NCBI GenBank assembly: GCA_040768665.1
Contig: JAXGMN010000056.1
Coordinates: 1 to 64,000 of the forward strand
Length of the DNA: 64,000 bases
Reading direction: 5' to 3'
Origin: JABWBD01 sp040768665
GTDB lineage: Bacteria; Planctomycetota; Planctomycetia; Pirellulales; Thermoguttaceae
A program made the translations under genes and the position numbers. The notes under the pieces were generated by a model that worked only from the letters and a program-made list of their open reading frames with translations, did not search any database and was not told the DNA's origin. Shown piece after piece: positions 24,500-32,841 of this stretch. Each line of letters starts with the position of its first letter. Within the stretch, counting starts at the first letter, position 1.

Positions 24500-26110
24500 T
24501 CCGAAAGTCATCGAGTTGGGATGAAGCGGATCTGGAGTCCAAGCTGGACCAGATCGAAGCCGCCTTGGGCGCGGAGATGGCCGAGCCTTTTCGTCTGCTG
24601 CTGCAGCTGGTACGCCTGTTGGGATCGCTCCGCGAGAAGAAGCTCAGTATCCGTCGACTCGGAAAATGCTGTTTGAGCCTGACGGAACGGACATCGAGCG
24701 TTCTATCCCTCCGCTGGATCTTCCAGCCCAGGCGAGGACACTTCGAGCGGGAATGCAGAAGACCCATCCGCCTGCCCTGGGAAACTCCGTCGACGACCGA
24801 GAACTCCAGGCCGCGGCAGCGACTGCCCGCGCGAGGAGAGTACAGCGCCGCCGCCGGCCAGGCCATGGCCGAATTCCCGCGGCTGCTTACACGGGCTGCG
24901 CGCAAGTGGTGGTAACCCACGAATCGCCGCATCCGGGCGACGGCTGTCCGCTGCATCCACGGAACAGGTAACGTCAGCCGCGTTGGTCGCCGGTGGTGTG
25001 TTTGAAAGGCCAGGCTCCGGGTGACCGGCAAAGTCTGCGCTTCAGCGGCTACGGTGCGGCGATTGCGCGCCGTCTTCACAGCCGAGTTGCCCGGAGGAAG
25101 CAGGACCCCGTGAAGTGTGATCCGAGCGGCGGCGGTCGTCGCGACGCTGCGTTATGGAGAAGGGATGCTCAAGTAATCGCCTGCAACGGTTCCAGCAGGC
25201 GGCGGGCGTTCCTTGCCTGCGTCCGATCAGGGGAACTGGTTCGGGATGCCGCGGAGCAGGGCCTGCGAGTTGCCTATGAGAATCTGTTCGCCCTGGCGGG
25301 CGCAGGGCGACCTCGTGCACAACGACGACACGGGCATGCGCGTGTTGGAACTGACGGAGAAGATCAAACGCCAAGAGCCTCTATTGGAAGAGGATCCTAT
25401 GGCGAGGTGTTTTCACCACGGGCATTGTGTCCATGGCGGAAGGGCGGCCCGACATCATCTTGTTCTTTACCGGTCCGCATCATGGAGAAACCCCGCTCGC
25501 TTCTGGAATCGCGATTGCAGGAGCTGCTGCCGCCGATCCATGTGCGACGCCTTGAGTCGCAACATGCCCAAAAGACGCGCGTACCTGCTGGGCAACTGCT
25601 TGGTCCATGGGCGTCGGAACTTCGTCGACGTGGTCGAGTACTTTCCGGCCGAGGTCCGGTACGTGCTGGAGTGCTTGAAGAAGGTTTACAAGACCATGCC
25701 GAGGCCAAGAAGCAACAACTGTCGGCCGACGAGCTGACCGAGGTTGCATCAACAACAAAGCGGTCCTGGTGATGGAACAACTGCGGTGCTGGCTGAAGCG
25801 CAGTTGGACGAAAAGCGGTCGAGCCGAACTCCTCCTTGGGAGGAGCGATCAACTACATGGAGAACCATTGAAGGCATTAACGCTCTTCCTGCGCGTGCCC
25901 GGTGCCCTGTTGGACAACAACGTGTGCGAACGTGCTTTGAAGATGGCCATCCGGCATCGGAAGAATTCGCTGTCTTACAAGACTTCTACATGCTGCCGTG
26001 GGCGATCTTGTACATGAGCCTCATCCATACCTGCTACTCATCAGCGCCTCGCCGGTCGACTACCTGACCGAGCTGCAACGGAATCACCAGCGGGTGCGGG
26101 CGGCTCCGGC
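24500..26110 (+). pseudogene. IS66 transposase (TnpC) remnant
   Basis: Fragments in several frames follow the order of the IS66 DDE transposase: LDQIEAALGAEMAEPFRLLL and LVRLLGSLREKKL near 24550-24640; GNCLVHGRRNFVDVVEYFPA near 25590; FLRVPGALLDNNVCERALKM then AIRHRKNSLSY near 25885-25975; and YMSLIHTCY with DYLTELQRN near 26010-26085. Many frameshifts and stops separate them. The product cannot be functional. Confidence 0.75.
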
Positions 26111-27206
26111 GACTGGATGCCCTGGAACTACCGCGCGCAATTAGTCGCGACGGAATCCGAGCCGGACCGAGGCCGCAGCCCGCCCCACTGTCGCACCGGC
26201 TGACGGGAGTTGTCCCTGCGACGATCGGCCGGTACTGCGGACGGCGTGCCGAGAACGGCGGTCCTCGCCCCGGCGAGGGCGGCCGTGCGCGCCACGCCGC
26301 GCGCATTTCAGCGGCTGCACCGTCGCCGTTGACCGCCGCAGGCGAAGCCGACGCCGATCCCCTGCCGTACCCGGCCCCCGCCCCATACCCACTGCGGCCC
26401 TGCGGCGCCCCGCCAATTCCGGCCCAGCGAGGTTTTGCACGCTCGCCGACAGTACACCAATCAACTGATCGCGGGGCGGCCCGCGCGCGGGACTCAAACC
26501 CCGGTAAGACGCCGCCGGTCGACCAAACAAATCCGCCGGAGTCGGAGTCGTCGCACTCGGTCTGGTTGGACGGCTGCTTACGGCTCGCCCTCCGGGCCGG
26601 ACCGTTGCATGAATGCGGGCTCGCTCCTGAAATGCAAACGTCGTCCCGCTCGCTCGGCCGCGCCCGACATGCTCAGTACAATTGCACGGAGAAGGGGACA
26701 CGATGCCTAATTCGCGTCACTCCGCCAATACTTCGGTACAGTATCCCTGGAAGTCCTGAAGGACCATCGTCTCTTCCCCGCGAGCGCGCTCGACCCGCGC
26801 CACCCCGTTGACTTCGTGAGCCGCAAACATCAACCCGTCCGAACGTAAACTGACCGACAGCTCCGCCACCGAGCCCGGCATTCCCGCCGCCTCGATCGCC
26901 GGGCTGATGTAGTAGAGCCGCGCGGTCAGGCCGCATATACATTTCGACCCGCGACTTGGTATCATGACACACAATCCACCAAGAAACGCGGAGGCTTGAG
27001 ATCATGGCCGGCGTCCGGTCCTTCACAGAGCTGTTGACTCTGTACTGTGTATTGTGTACTGTGCAGCGCCCCTACTAGACGAAGAGCAACGAGCGGTTCT
27101 GACTGCCCATGACATTATCCCGCAGGATCTGAACGATCTGACGCGCGATCTCGGTTGAGAACCTCGAAAGACCTTGATTCGCCGGTGTTCGGAGCGGAAC
27201 ATCAGC
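26111..27206. other. About 1.1 kb with no supported gene
   Basis: GC-rich sequence with only low-credibility reading frames. The minus strand at 26717-26974 contains one stretch with protein-like composition (ARLYYISPAIEAAGMPGSVA, then EETMVLQDFQGYCTEVLAE), possibly the end of a lost gene, but no family is recognised and no upstream part is found. A short TGTATTGTGTACTGTG run lies near 27045. Confidence 0.4.
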
Positions 27207-27359
27207 GCGCGATGCCGTTTCGGTTACAGCGCGACGGCGGTTACCGAGCGGCTTGGATACCGAGGTCCGAATAGTGTTAGCCACGCCGCGCGCCGCATCG
27301 AGAACGGCTCCGCGGCCCTGAGAGCGGTTGCCGCGAAGTTGGAGGTGAAATTACGCTAA
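27207..27359 (+). pseudogene. C-terminal relic of a REP-associated tyrosine transposase (RAYT)
   Basis: The 50 codons beginning ARCRFGYSATAVTERLGYRG and ending AAKLEVKLR then a stop match the last 50 residues of the intact RAYT at 28727-29683 at about 80% identity. Nothing upstream matches, so only the DnaA-like C-terminal segment survives. The stop is followed by the same short repeat (27364-27388) that follows the intact gene. Confidence 0.85.
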
Positions 27360-27363
27360 TCGC

Positions 27364-27388
27364 TATTCACTGTTCCAGCTCTGACCCC
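27364..27388 (+). repeat. RAYT-linked repeat next to the transposase relic
   Basis: The 25 bases start tattcactgtt and end ctctgacccc. They differ by one base from the repeat arm that flanks the intact RAYT at 29724 onward (interrupted by the IS) and by two from the left arm at 28697-28722. The position just after the transposase stop is the same in both copies. Confidence 0.75.
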
Positions 27389-27473
27389 GGATTTCCTCCC
27401 CCGGGCGAGCGGGTGGAGCCGATGTGCCGGCAATGAGGCCCGCGACGCGGGACGCGTCGGACGACACCGCATT

Positions 27474-28466
27474 CTACGGCGTGACCTTCTCCACCCGGCT
27501 TCGAGCCGTTTGGTAGAGCGGCGTATCGGCAGGGGCTCGTGCAAGCACTTCCGCGTAGAGTTCGGCCGCCCGCGCCGGCCGCAACGACTCGAGCCGCTCC
27601 GCGCGGTCAAACAGCCGGTGGCACTCCTGAAGGTTTCGGCAAGCCTCCGCGGCAGCCACCGTATCCGGCTCCTTATCCATGGCAACCACTCGCTCTTCCG
27701 CCAGGCGGGCCGAAGGCGCCGGCGCCAGATCGCGGGCCTCACGGTAGACCCAGTAGGCACAGCAAGCCTGGCCGTCGGCCTCGTGCTGCTGCCCCAATTC
27801 CCACAGCGCCTTCGCTTCCGGCTCATTCAACACCACCGCACACTCCGGCCGCGCACGCTGCTTGCGCACCCGCTTGCGAATCTCCGATTTCGCAGACGGG
27901 ACGTCGGCATACCGATCCGCCAACTCGTCAAACTGCTGAAATGCCGACGCGACGCGCGTCTTCCAATCGGCCACGCCGCTGTTCGAGCTGGACTCGGCGA
28001 CCAGCAGATCGCTCGGCGAGATCATTGCCTGGGCGAGATCGAGCGTCGCCTCCACCTCGCTGAGCTTCTTCTCGACCTCCTCGCCCAACTCCTCCAACCG
28101 TTGTCTCGCCCGCTCCGTAGCGGCTCGCTTGGGCTTCGACAGCGCCAGGCTCCGATAGAGCCTCGAAGCGGTCCGCACGTCCCCTTCCCCGTAAGACCGC
28201 TCGGCCGCCGCCAACCGATCCGCATCGCCGGCGGCTTGCTTCAAAACGGCCTGCAGCCGCGCCTCCATCGCCTGCCGAGCCAGCATCGACTGGCGCTGGG
28301 CCGCCATCAGCGCAGACCCGTAGCGTGAATTGGCCAAACCATAGGCCGCGGATGTGCCCCGCCCCGGAGCACAGCCCCGTACGCCTCAAGCCCCTTCCAG
28401 ATTGGCGGCGGTCAGCAGCACAAATCCGATCAGACCGGCGACAGCAAGAACTCGTCTGCCAGGCAT
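27474..28466 (-). pseudogene. Secreted TPR-like protein gene with an in-frame stop
   Basis: The downstream part (27474-28337) is an open stretch of 287 codons rich in helices and heptad-like repeats: AYWVYREARDLAPAPSARLA, RAAELYAEVLARAPADTPLY, in the style of TPR-containing planctomycete proteins. In the same frame upstream, 28389-28466 encodes MPGRRVLAVAGLIGFVLLTA and ANLEGA, a good signal peptide, followed by a TGA at 28386-28388 and then a further open stretch joining the main frame. The simplest reading is one exported protein disabled by a nonsense mutation. Alternatively, translation restarts downstream, giving a cytoplasmic protein. Confidence 0.55.
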
Positions 28467-28628
28467 CGTCTTCTCCACTTTTGCGGCTTTTGCGGCGGCA
28501 ACTAACCGCTTATTCTGAAGGCTTCGCGGCCTCCGTGTCAAGTAACCCGCTTGAGGGTGCATACGGGGATTCCGGCGTTGATCGTTCCTGGGCAAAATCG
28601 TCAATAGGAGAATCAGAAGGATTTTTGA

Positions 28629-28715
28629 GTGCAATCATTGGAGTCAGAGCTTGAACAGTGCAATCATTGGAGTCAGAGCTTGAACAGTGCAATCATTGGA
28701 GTCAGAGCTTGAACA
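28629..28715. repeat. Three perfect 29-bp tandem repeats downstream of the RAYT gene
   Basis: Units at 28629-28657, 28658-28686 and 28687-28715 are identical. Each contains the RAYT-linked sequence tcagagcttgaacag with caatcattgga. There are no spacers, so this is a tandem array and not a CRISPR. The last unit is the inner edge of the left inverted arm that flanks the transposase gene. Confidence 0.85.
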
Positions 28716-28726
28716 GTGAATAGTGA

Positions 28727-29683
28727 TCAGCTCAATTTGGCTTCGAGGTCGGCGGCAACGGCCTTCAGTGCCGCGGTGCTCTTCTCAATGCGTCGTACGG
28801 CATGGCTGACACTGCTCGGACCTCGGTATCCCAAGCGATCGGCGACCGCCGTCGCGCTGTAGCCAAAACGGCATCGCGCCAAGTAGGCCGCCATCGCCCG
28901 CGCCGCCTCGTCGCTCCGCCGACCCGGTGACCAGCACTCCTCTGGACAGTCGAAATACGTCGCCACCTCGGCCAGGATCTGGTCCAGCGAAGGCCGGGAT
29001 CGCAGACGCTTCAGTTCCGGCACACCTTCCGCTTCGGAGCGATCGCGAAGCAGATGCCGAATCCGGTCCACAAATGCTTCCGATCCCAGCAGCAATCCGC
29101 CCACCGCCCCAGAAAAGGGCGACGCCGGCGGGTCGGCCACACCGGAGCGCACAAAGCCGGCGTACGCGCGGCGCGGCCTCTGATGATCCGCCCCGAACTC
29201 GCCCAGCACGCGCGCGTACGTCACCCACTCCAGCGCCTTACGCGCCTGAACGTATCCGGGATAACTGCTCCAGCGGTACTCCTCCGGCCGCAGCACCATC
29301 TTCGCCCGAACCGGATTCAAGTGGATGTAGCGGCTGACGTCGAAAAAGTAGCCGTCTTCCTCAATCAAGTGCCCCTTGAACCGTCCTTGAAACAGGTGGC
29401 CCGCGCGACGGTGGCGCCGGTTGAAGTAGCTCGTATAGCTCCCATTCAAAAACTGCATGCCCGCCGACAGATTGGCTTCGGGAGTCTCCACGAAGAGGTG
29501 TTCGTGGTTGGTGAGGAGCACGAACGCATGCAAGCGCCATCCATACGTTTCGACGGTCCGCCGAAGCCATTCCAGTCGCTTCGTGCGGTCGCCGTCGTCT
29601 CGGACGACCCGGCGACGTTCATTGCCCCGGGAGATCACGTGGTATAGGGCCCCGGCAAACTGGATCCGCAAAGGTCTGGCCAT
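28727..29683 (-). CDS. REP-associated tyrosine transposase (RAYT, Y1 family)
   Basis: A 318-residue protein. The N-terminal 190 residues are the HUH/Y1 transposase: PLRIQFAGALYHVISRGNER, HAFVLLTNHEHLFVE with the HxH metal motif and VRAKMVLRPEEYRWSSY; the tyrosine lies in SGYTSY-like NGSYTSYFNRRHRRAGHLFQ. The C-terminal segment (about 250-318) resembles the DnaA C-terminal DNA-binding helix-turn-helix and matches the relic at 27207-27359. Such enzymes act on the short palindromic repeats around them. Matching inverted repeat arms lie downstream (28697-28722) and upstream (29724-29737 plus 32515-32526). ATG at 29683 has no strong ribosome site. Confidence 0.92.
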   Translation of the reverse strand: MARPLRIQFAGALYHVISRGNERRRVVRDDGDRTKRLEWLRRTVETYGWRLHAFVLLTNHEHLFVETPEANLSAGMQFLNGSYTSYFNRRHRRAGHLFQGRFKGHLIEEDGYFFDVSRYIHLNPVRAKMVLRPEEYRWSSYPGYVQARKALEWVTYARVLGEFGADHQRPRRAYAGFVRSGVADPPASPFSGAVGGLLLGSEAFVDRIRHLLRDRSEAEGVPELKRLRSRPSLDQILAEVATYFDCPEECWSPGRRSDEAARAMAAYLARCRFGYSATAVADRLGYRGPSSVSHAVRRIEKSTAALKAVAADLEAKLS

Positions 29684-30145
29684 ACCATCATCCTACCTCA
29701 AACGTTTGCACGCTGCAAGACCTTATTCACTGTTCAAGGAAGCCCGGCGAAATGCGTTTGGCTTTAGGGAGCGCGGAGGCGTGATTCACCTTTGAACGAT
29801 GCTCAGCTCGCGTACAGCGGCTCTGAGAAGCAGTGAGACGTTGCACCACGCAAAGCGTCATTGCGGGCGATGCGGAGAAACCGCGCCGGCTTGGCCGGCA
29901 GCGTCGAATACACAACCAAGGATTTCAGTCACAAAGACGTCACCGCTTGGCACAGAAAGTGCGCCGCCATTTTCATGCCAAATCCGTATGATTTTGAAAC
30001 TTTGCGAAACGCCACGCTCTACAAACATTGCGAAGAGTTGGCACAGGAAATGCCGCGCGCACATGTCGTGCCAAAGGGCTTGCACATTGCACAATCGCCT
30101 TGCCACAAACCCTTGTCTTCTTGGCGTTAAACGGCGCTTTCGGTA

Positions 30146-30173
30146 TTGACATCTTCGCGCGATTATGCATAAT
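30146..30173 (+). promoter_or_regulatory. Predicted promoter of the IS1182-like transposase
   Basis: TTGACA at 30146-30151 and CATAAT at 30168-30173 (5 of 6) are separated by 16 bases. Transcription from it would begin near 30180, which excludes the ATG at 30165 and supports the later ATG at 30225 as the start of the transposase. Confidence 0.55.
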
Positions 30174-30224
30174 CAAAAGTGTGCGTCAGGATCATGGCGT
30201 GGCTCTTTGAAGAAGCCTGCGGCG

Positions 30225-32447
30225 ATGTCCACTTCGTCCGCCGTCTCTCCTTCCTCGTTGGACCCTGCCCAAGCGGTCCAAGAAAAGCAACAACGGGATG
30301 CCGCGCGCTTGTTCCAGCGGCTCGAGCACATCCCGGTGCAGGATCTCTCCATCCATTACAGCCTGCAACATTCTTCCATCACCTTGCCCGCCGCGCTGAT
30401 TCGCTTCCTTGCCGTGGCCGTTCTTTTCCGCTTGGACTCGATGAAGAAGTGGCACCTGGTCCTTCAAAGCGCGCTTCTGCCGGAACCGGTGCAGAAATGG
30501 CTCGCGCTGGACAGCCTGGCGGACCTGGTCGATCAGGCCACGGTCGATTGGGTCCCGCCGAAGGTCCTTCTGGACACGCTCGGCTGGCAGGTGGCCGAAT
30601 GCCTGACCCAGTGCGCCCTTCCGCAACCGGCGGCCACGATCCGCCAGACGATCGCGATTCTGCTGTTGCGCGATGCCACACGCTGCGGGGAAGGCGTTGT
30701 GCTGGACAAGAAGTTCTGGCGACGGGTGATCGAGAAAGGGCAGCGCCCCTTGTCGGCGGCCATCCAGGAGGAGTGCCGGCAGCGGATCGCATTCGTTCTG
30801 GGGCAAGTCGACCTGAGCGAAGCCGTCCCGGGGCACTGGCGGGAGGTGCCAGAATTGACCGAGGAGGATCGCGCCAAACTGGAGGCGGTGCGTGTCGGCG
30901 AGCCGAACGAACGCCTGCAAGCGCTTTCGGCAGCCTTCCATGAGGGCCTGTTCGATTTCGTGACGAAGCTGTTGGCCTGCTCCTACAGCCAGAAAGGCCG
31001 CCGGGCCCATCATCCACTCTTGCAGTTGAAAGTGTGGCTGGCGATGTTGGCCCACGGCAGTGCGTCGCCGGGGGAATTCTTGCGCGAGGTCGACGACTCG
31101 GTGCAGTTGCGTCTGTTTCTGGAGGTGATGAGCCATCAAGAGCTCCCTTCCCAGCGGCGAATCAAAGGCTTCGTGACGGAGCGTCTCTCTCCGGTGATCG
31201 AGTACCTGGTGCTTGGGCACCAGGTGGTTCTGCTGGGGCAAGAAGGGATCGAGATCGGCTGCGATTTCGGCACCGACGCCGCCGACATGCTCAGCCAAGG
31301 CAGGATGAAATACGACGCGGCGGCGATGCACGTCACGGGACTGCTGGGGTGGCTGATCGAGGAGTGCCGGCGGTTCTGCGAGTCGACTAGCCGAAGCGGT
31401 CTGAGCGAGGAGGACCGAGCGGTCTTGCTGCGGGCGTTCGAGGAGTTGGATTGGAAGGTGCTGGGGAACTTCGGCCGCAATCGGCAGGGGCTGATCGGAG
31501 CCATTCGTGACACGTTGAACGGCCATTTCGTGACCCCAATGCCGGGCGTGGTGGCGCTGGACTGCCGGCCTCGCGACGGGCCGGTTTTGACGGACCTGGC
31601 CACGTTTGCCAAGGCTCTGGCCGCCGAATTCCTCGCGCGGATGAAGGTTTTCGGCGAGAAGTTCGACAGTTCGGTGTTTTACGACCCGGAAGGCAGCGCG
31701 CATACCAAGCGGGCCAAGACGATCCACGGCTACGGCGTGCAATTTCTGTCGGACTTGAGGTACGGCCTGATCTGGGCGTTTGCGGTGTTTCCGGCGGGCG
31801 ACGGCTTCCGTCCGCAGATTACCGACTGGGTGATCCGGACGAAGCGAATCTTCCGGTGGGAGCGAATCCAATTGACCTCGGACCGTGAATACACGATTGC
31901 CAAAGCGATTCACGAGTGGGAGAAGGAGCAGGTGTATCACTACGGTCCGCGTGCGGATATCGATGAGAAGAAGAAAGGCATCTTCACGGAGGCGGACTTC
32001 GAGGTGTACACGTTGTATGCGACCTGCCCGAACGGCGCGAGGCTGACGCGGAAGCCGAACGTGTTTGTGCGAGGATCGAGCGAACAGTGGCGTTATCAGG
32101 CAAAGGGGACGGACTGCCAAGGCTGCTCGCGTCGGGGGGAGTGTACGAAGGGGAAGAACCCGCGGATGCTCTGTGTCAACGTGTATCGGGAGGACCTGGA
32201 AAAGCATGCCTCGCGGATGAAGGCGGATCCGGAGCGGACTCGCGACCTTTTGGGGCGGCACCGGGCGACGGTCGAAGGGATCGTGAACAACCTGATGAAC
32301 CACCAGGGCATGCGTCACGCTCGCTGGAAAGGACTGGCGTTGGCGCGCGTGCAGGTAGGCTTGGCCATCGTGCTTCTGAACACGCTGAAGTGGTACAAGA
32401 TCCGTTGCGGCCAGCTTGCACCGATGACGTTGAAGCCCGTCGCGTGA
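30225..32447 (+). CDS. IS1182-like DDE transposase
   Basis: About 740 residues. An N-terminal half of helical repeats (RRAHHPLLQLKVWLAMLAHG and PLQ.. type transposase lead-in) precedes the DDE-type core: GCDFGTDAADM, VVALDCRPRDGP, FYDPEGSAHTKRAKTIHGYG, LTSDREYTIAK. A CxxC zinc-ribbon block (DCQGCSRRGECTKGKN) near residue 645 and a C-terminal segment with AIVLLNTLKWYK fit IS1182/IS5-like families. The exact catalytic acids cannot be assigned by eye. The ATG at 30225 is preferred over 30165, because the predicted -10 box overlaps the region just after 30165. No frameshift is seen, so it may be active. Confidence 0.8.
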   Translation: MSTSSAVSPSSLDPAQAVQEKQQRDAARLFQRLEHIPVQDLSIHYSLQHSSITLPAALIRFLAVAVLFRLDSMKKWHLVLQSALLPEPVQKWLALDSLADLVDQATVDWVPPKVLLDTLGWQVAECLTQCALPQPAATIRQTIAILLLRDATRCGEGVVLDKKFWRRVIEKGQRPLSAAIQEECRQRIAFVLGQVDLSEAVPGHWREVPELTEEDRAKLEAVRVGEPNERLQALSAAFHEGLFDFVTKLLACSYSQKGRRAHHPLLQLKVWLAMLAHGSASPGEFLREVDDSVQLRLFLEVMSHQELPSQRRIKGFVTERLSPVIEYLVLGHQVVLLGQEGIEIGCDFGTDAADMLSQGRMKYDAAAMHVTGLLGWLIEECRRFCESTSRSGLSEEDRAVLLRAFEELDWKVLGNFGRNRQGLIGAIRDTLNGHFVTPMPGVVALDCRPRDGPVLTDLATFAKALAAEFLARMKVFGEKFDSSVFYDPEGSAHTKRAKTIHGYGVQFLSDLRYGLIWAFAVFPAGDGFRPQITDWVIRTKRIFRWERIQLTSDREYTIAKAIHEWEKEQVYHYGPRADIDEKKKGIFTEADFEVYTLYATCPNGARLTRKPNVFVRGSSEQWRYQAKGTDCQGCSRRGECTKGKNPRMLCVNVYREDLEKHASRMKADPERTRDLLGRHRATVEGIVNNLMNHQGMRHARWKGLALARVQVGLAIVLLNTLKWYKIRCGQLAPMTLKPVA

Positions 32448-32510
32448 TTCTCCAGTCCTCAGCGCGGCCGCGAGCCACGCGATCGTCCACACTGATTTCG
32501 CCGGGCTTCC

Positions 32511-32841
32511 TCAAGCTCTGACCCCAATGGCCGACCCCAATGGCCATTCCGACGCAACAGCCCCCTCATGAGACGGATTCTATTGCAGCCGACCACCGGC
32601 GCTGGTCAATAATGGGGCGTGGCTTTGCGCTGCGACGCGCCGTCGTGCAACACGGAAGCGGTGCGTTGCACAAGTGCCGGTCAAGGACAGCACCGCGAGG
32701 TTCCCTTGGCAGAAACACAAGTCGCGCATCGGGCCACCCGCGTCCGTTCGAGTTCTCCCTTGAGCATCCGAACGAGAACAAGCAGCACATTCCAACCGTT
32801 GACATGATTCAGGGTCTCTACCAAAGTGGAAAGGGCGAACC
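32511..32841. other. 331-base gap without a gene
   Basis: It contains the right part of the RAYT repeat arm, two 13-base gaccccaatggcc units (32520-32545) and then ordinary intergenic sequence leading to the beta-helix gene. No promoter consensus stands out. Confidence 0.5.

Larger units (their letters stand above)
23570..26110 (+). mobile_element. Decayed IS66-family insertion sequence
   Basis: Three collinear remnants lie in the order expected for IS66. Orf1-like: about 23583-23890 (PDSLWRLAVKMARIHGIHQT, KRRLEEQ, then FVELVPPPAD and AKMRVHLKGVVLPDLDVD after shifts). TnpB: 23902-24270. Transposase TnpC: about 24500-26110. Every part has frameshifts or stops, so no function remains. No terminal inverted repeats were identified. 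The left part abuts the truncated terminase gene. Confidence 0.7.
29738..32510 (+). mobile_element. IS1182-like insertion sequence with 16-bp terminal inverted repeats
   Basis: The ends ggaagcccggcgaaat (29738-29753) and its exact complement (32495-32510) enclose 2773 bases with one large transposase gene. The tetramer tcaa occurs directly outside both ends (29734-29737 and 32511-32514), a target duplication. Removing the element and one tcaa restores the RAYT repeat arm, so the insertion is younger than the RAYT copy. The 487 bases before the transposase are non-coding and include its predicted promoter. All parts look intact, so it could still be active. Confidence 0.88.
28697..32526. repeat. 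Inverted RAYT repeat arms enclosing the transposase gene
   Basis: The left arm is 28697-28722. The right arm is split by the IS1182-like insertion into 29724-29737 and 32515-32526. Once the insertion and its 4-bp duplication are removed, the arms are reverse complements at 25 of 26 bases. After the right arm a 13-base unit gaccccaatggcc is repeated twice (32520-32545). The pair of REP-like arms around a RAYT gene is typical of RAYT/REP systems. Confidence 0.7.

Noticed and set aside
26141..26701. A 186-codon frame on the minus strand
   Set aside because: Very Arg/Ala/Pro-rich, as expected from random GC-rich sequence, with no domain. Left as unassigned gap.
26717..26974. An 85-codon minus-strand frame as a gene
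   Set aside because: The stretch has some protein-like composition but no family, start signal or upstream portion, so it was only mentioned within the gap entry.
28629..28715. Possible CRISPR array
   Set aside because: The three 29-bp copies are directly adjacent with no spacers, there are no cas genes, and the unit contains the RAYT-linked repeat arm.
30165..30224. Upstream ATG at 30165 as the transposase start
   Set aside because: The predicted -10 box (30168-30173) lies after this ATG, so it would not be on the message; the extension has no protein character.
30192..32492. A 766-codon open frame on the minus strand opposite the transposase
   Set aside because: It is the shadow of a GC-rich gene. 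The plus-strand frame has zinc-ribbon and DDE-like motifs, a promoter and the IS boundaries; the minus frame has no recognisable protein character.
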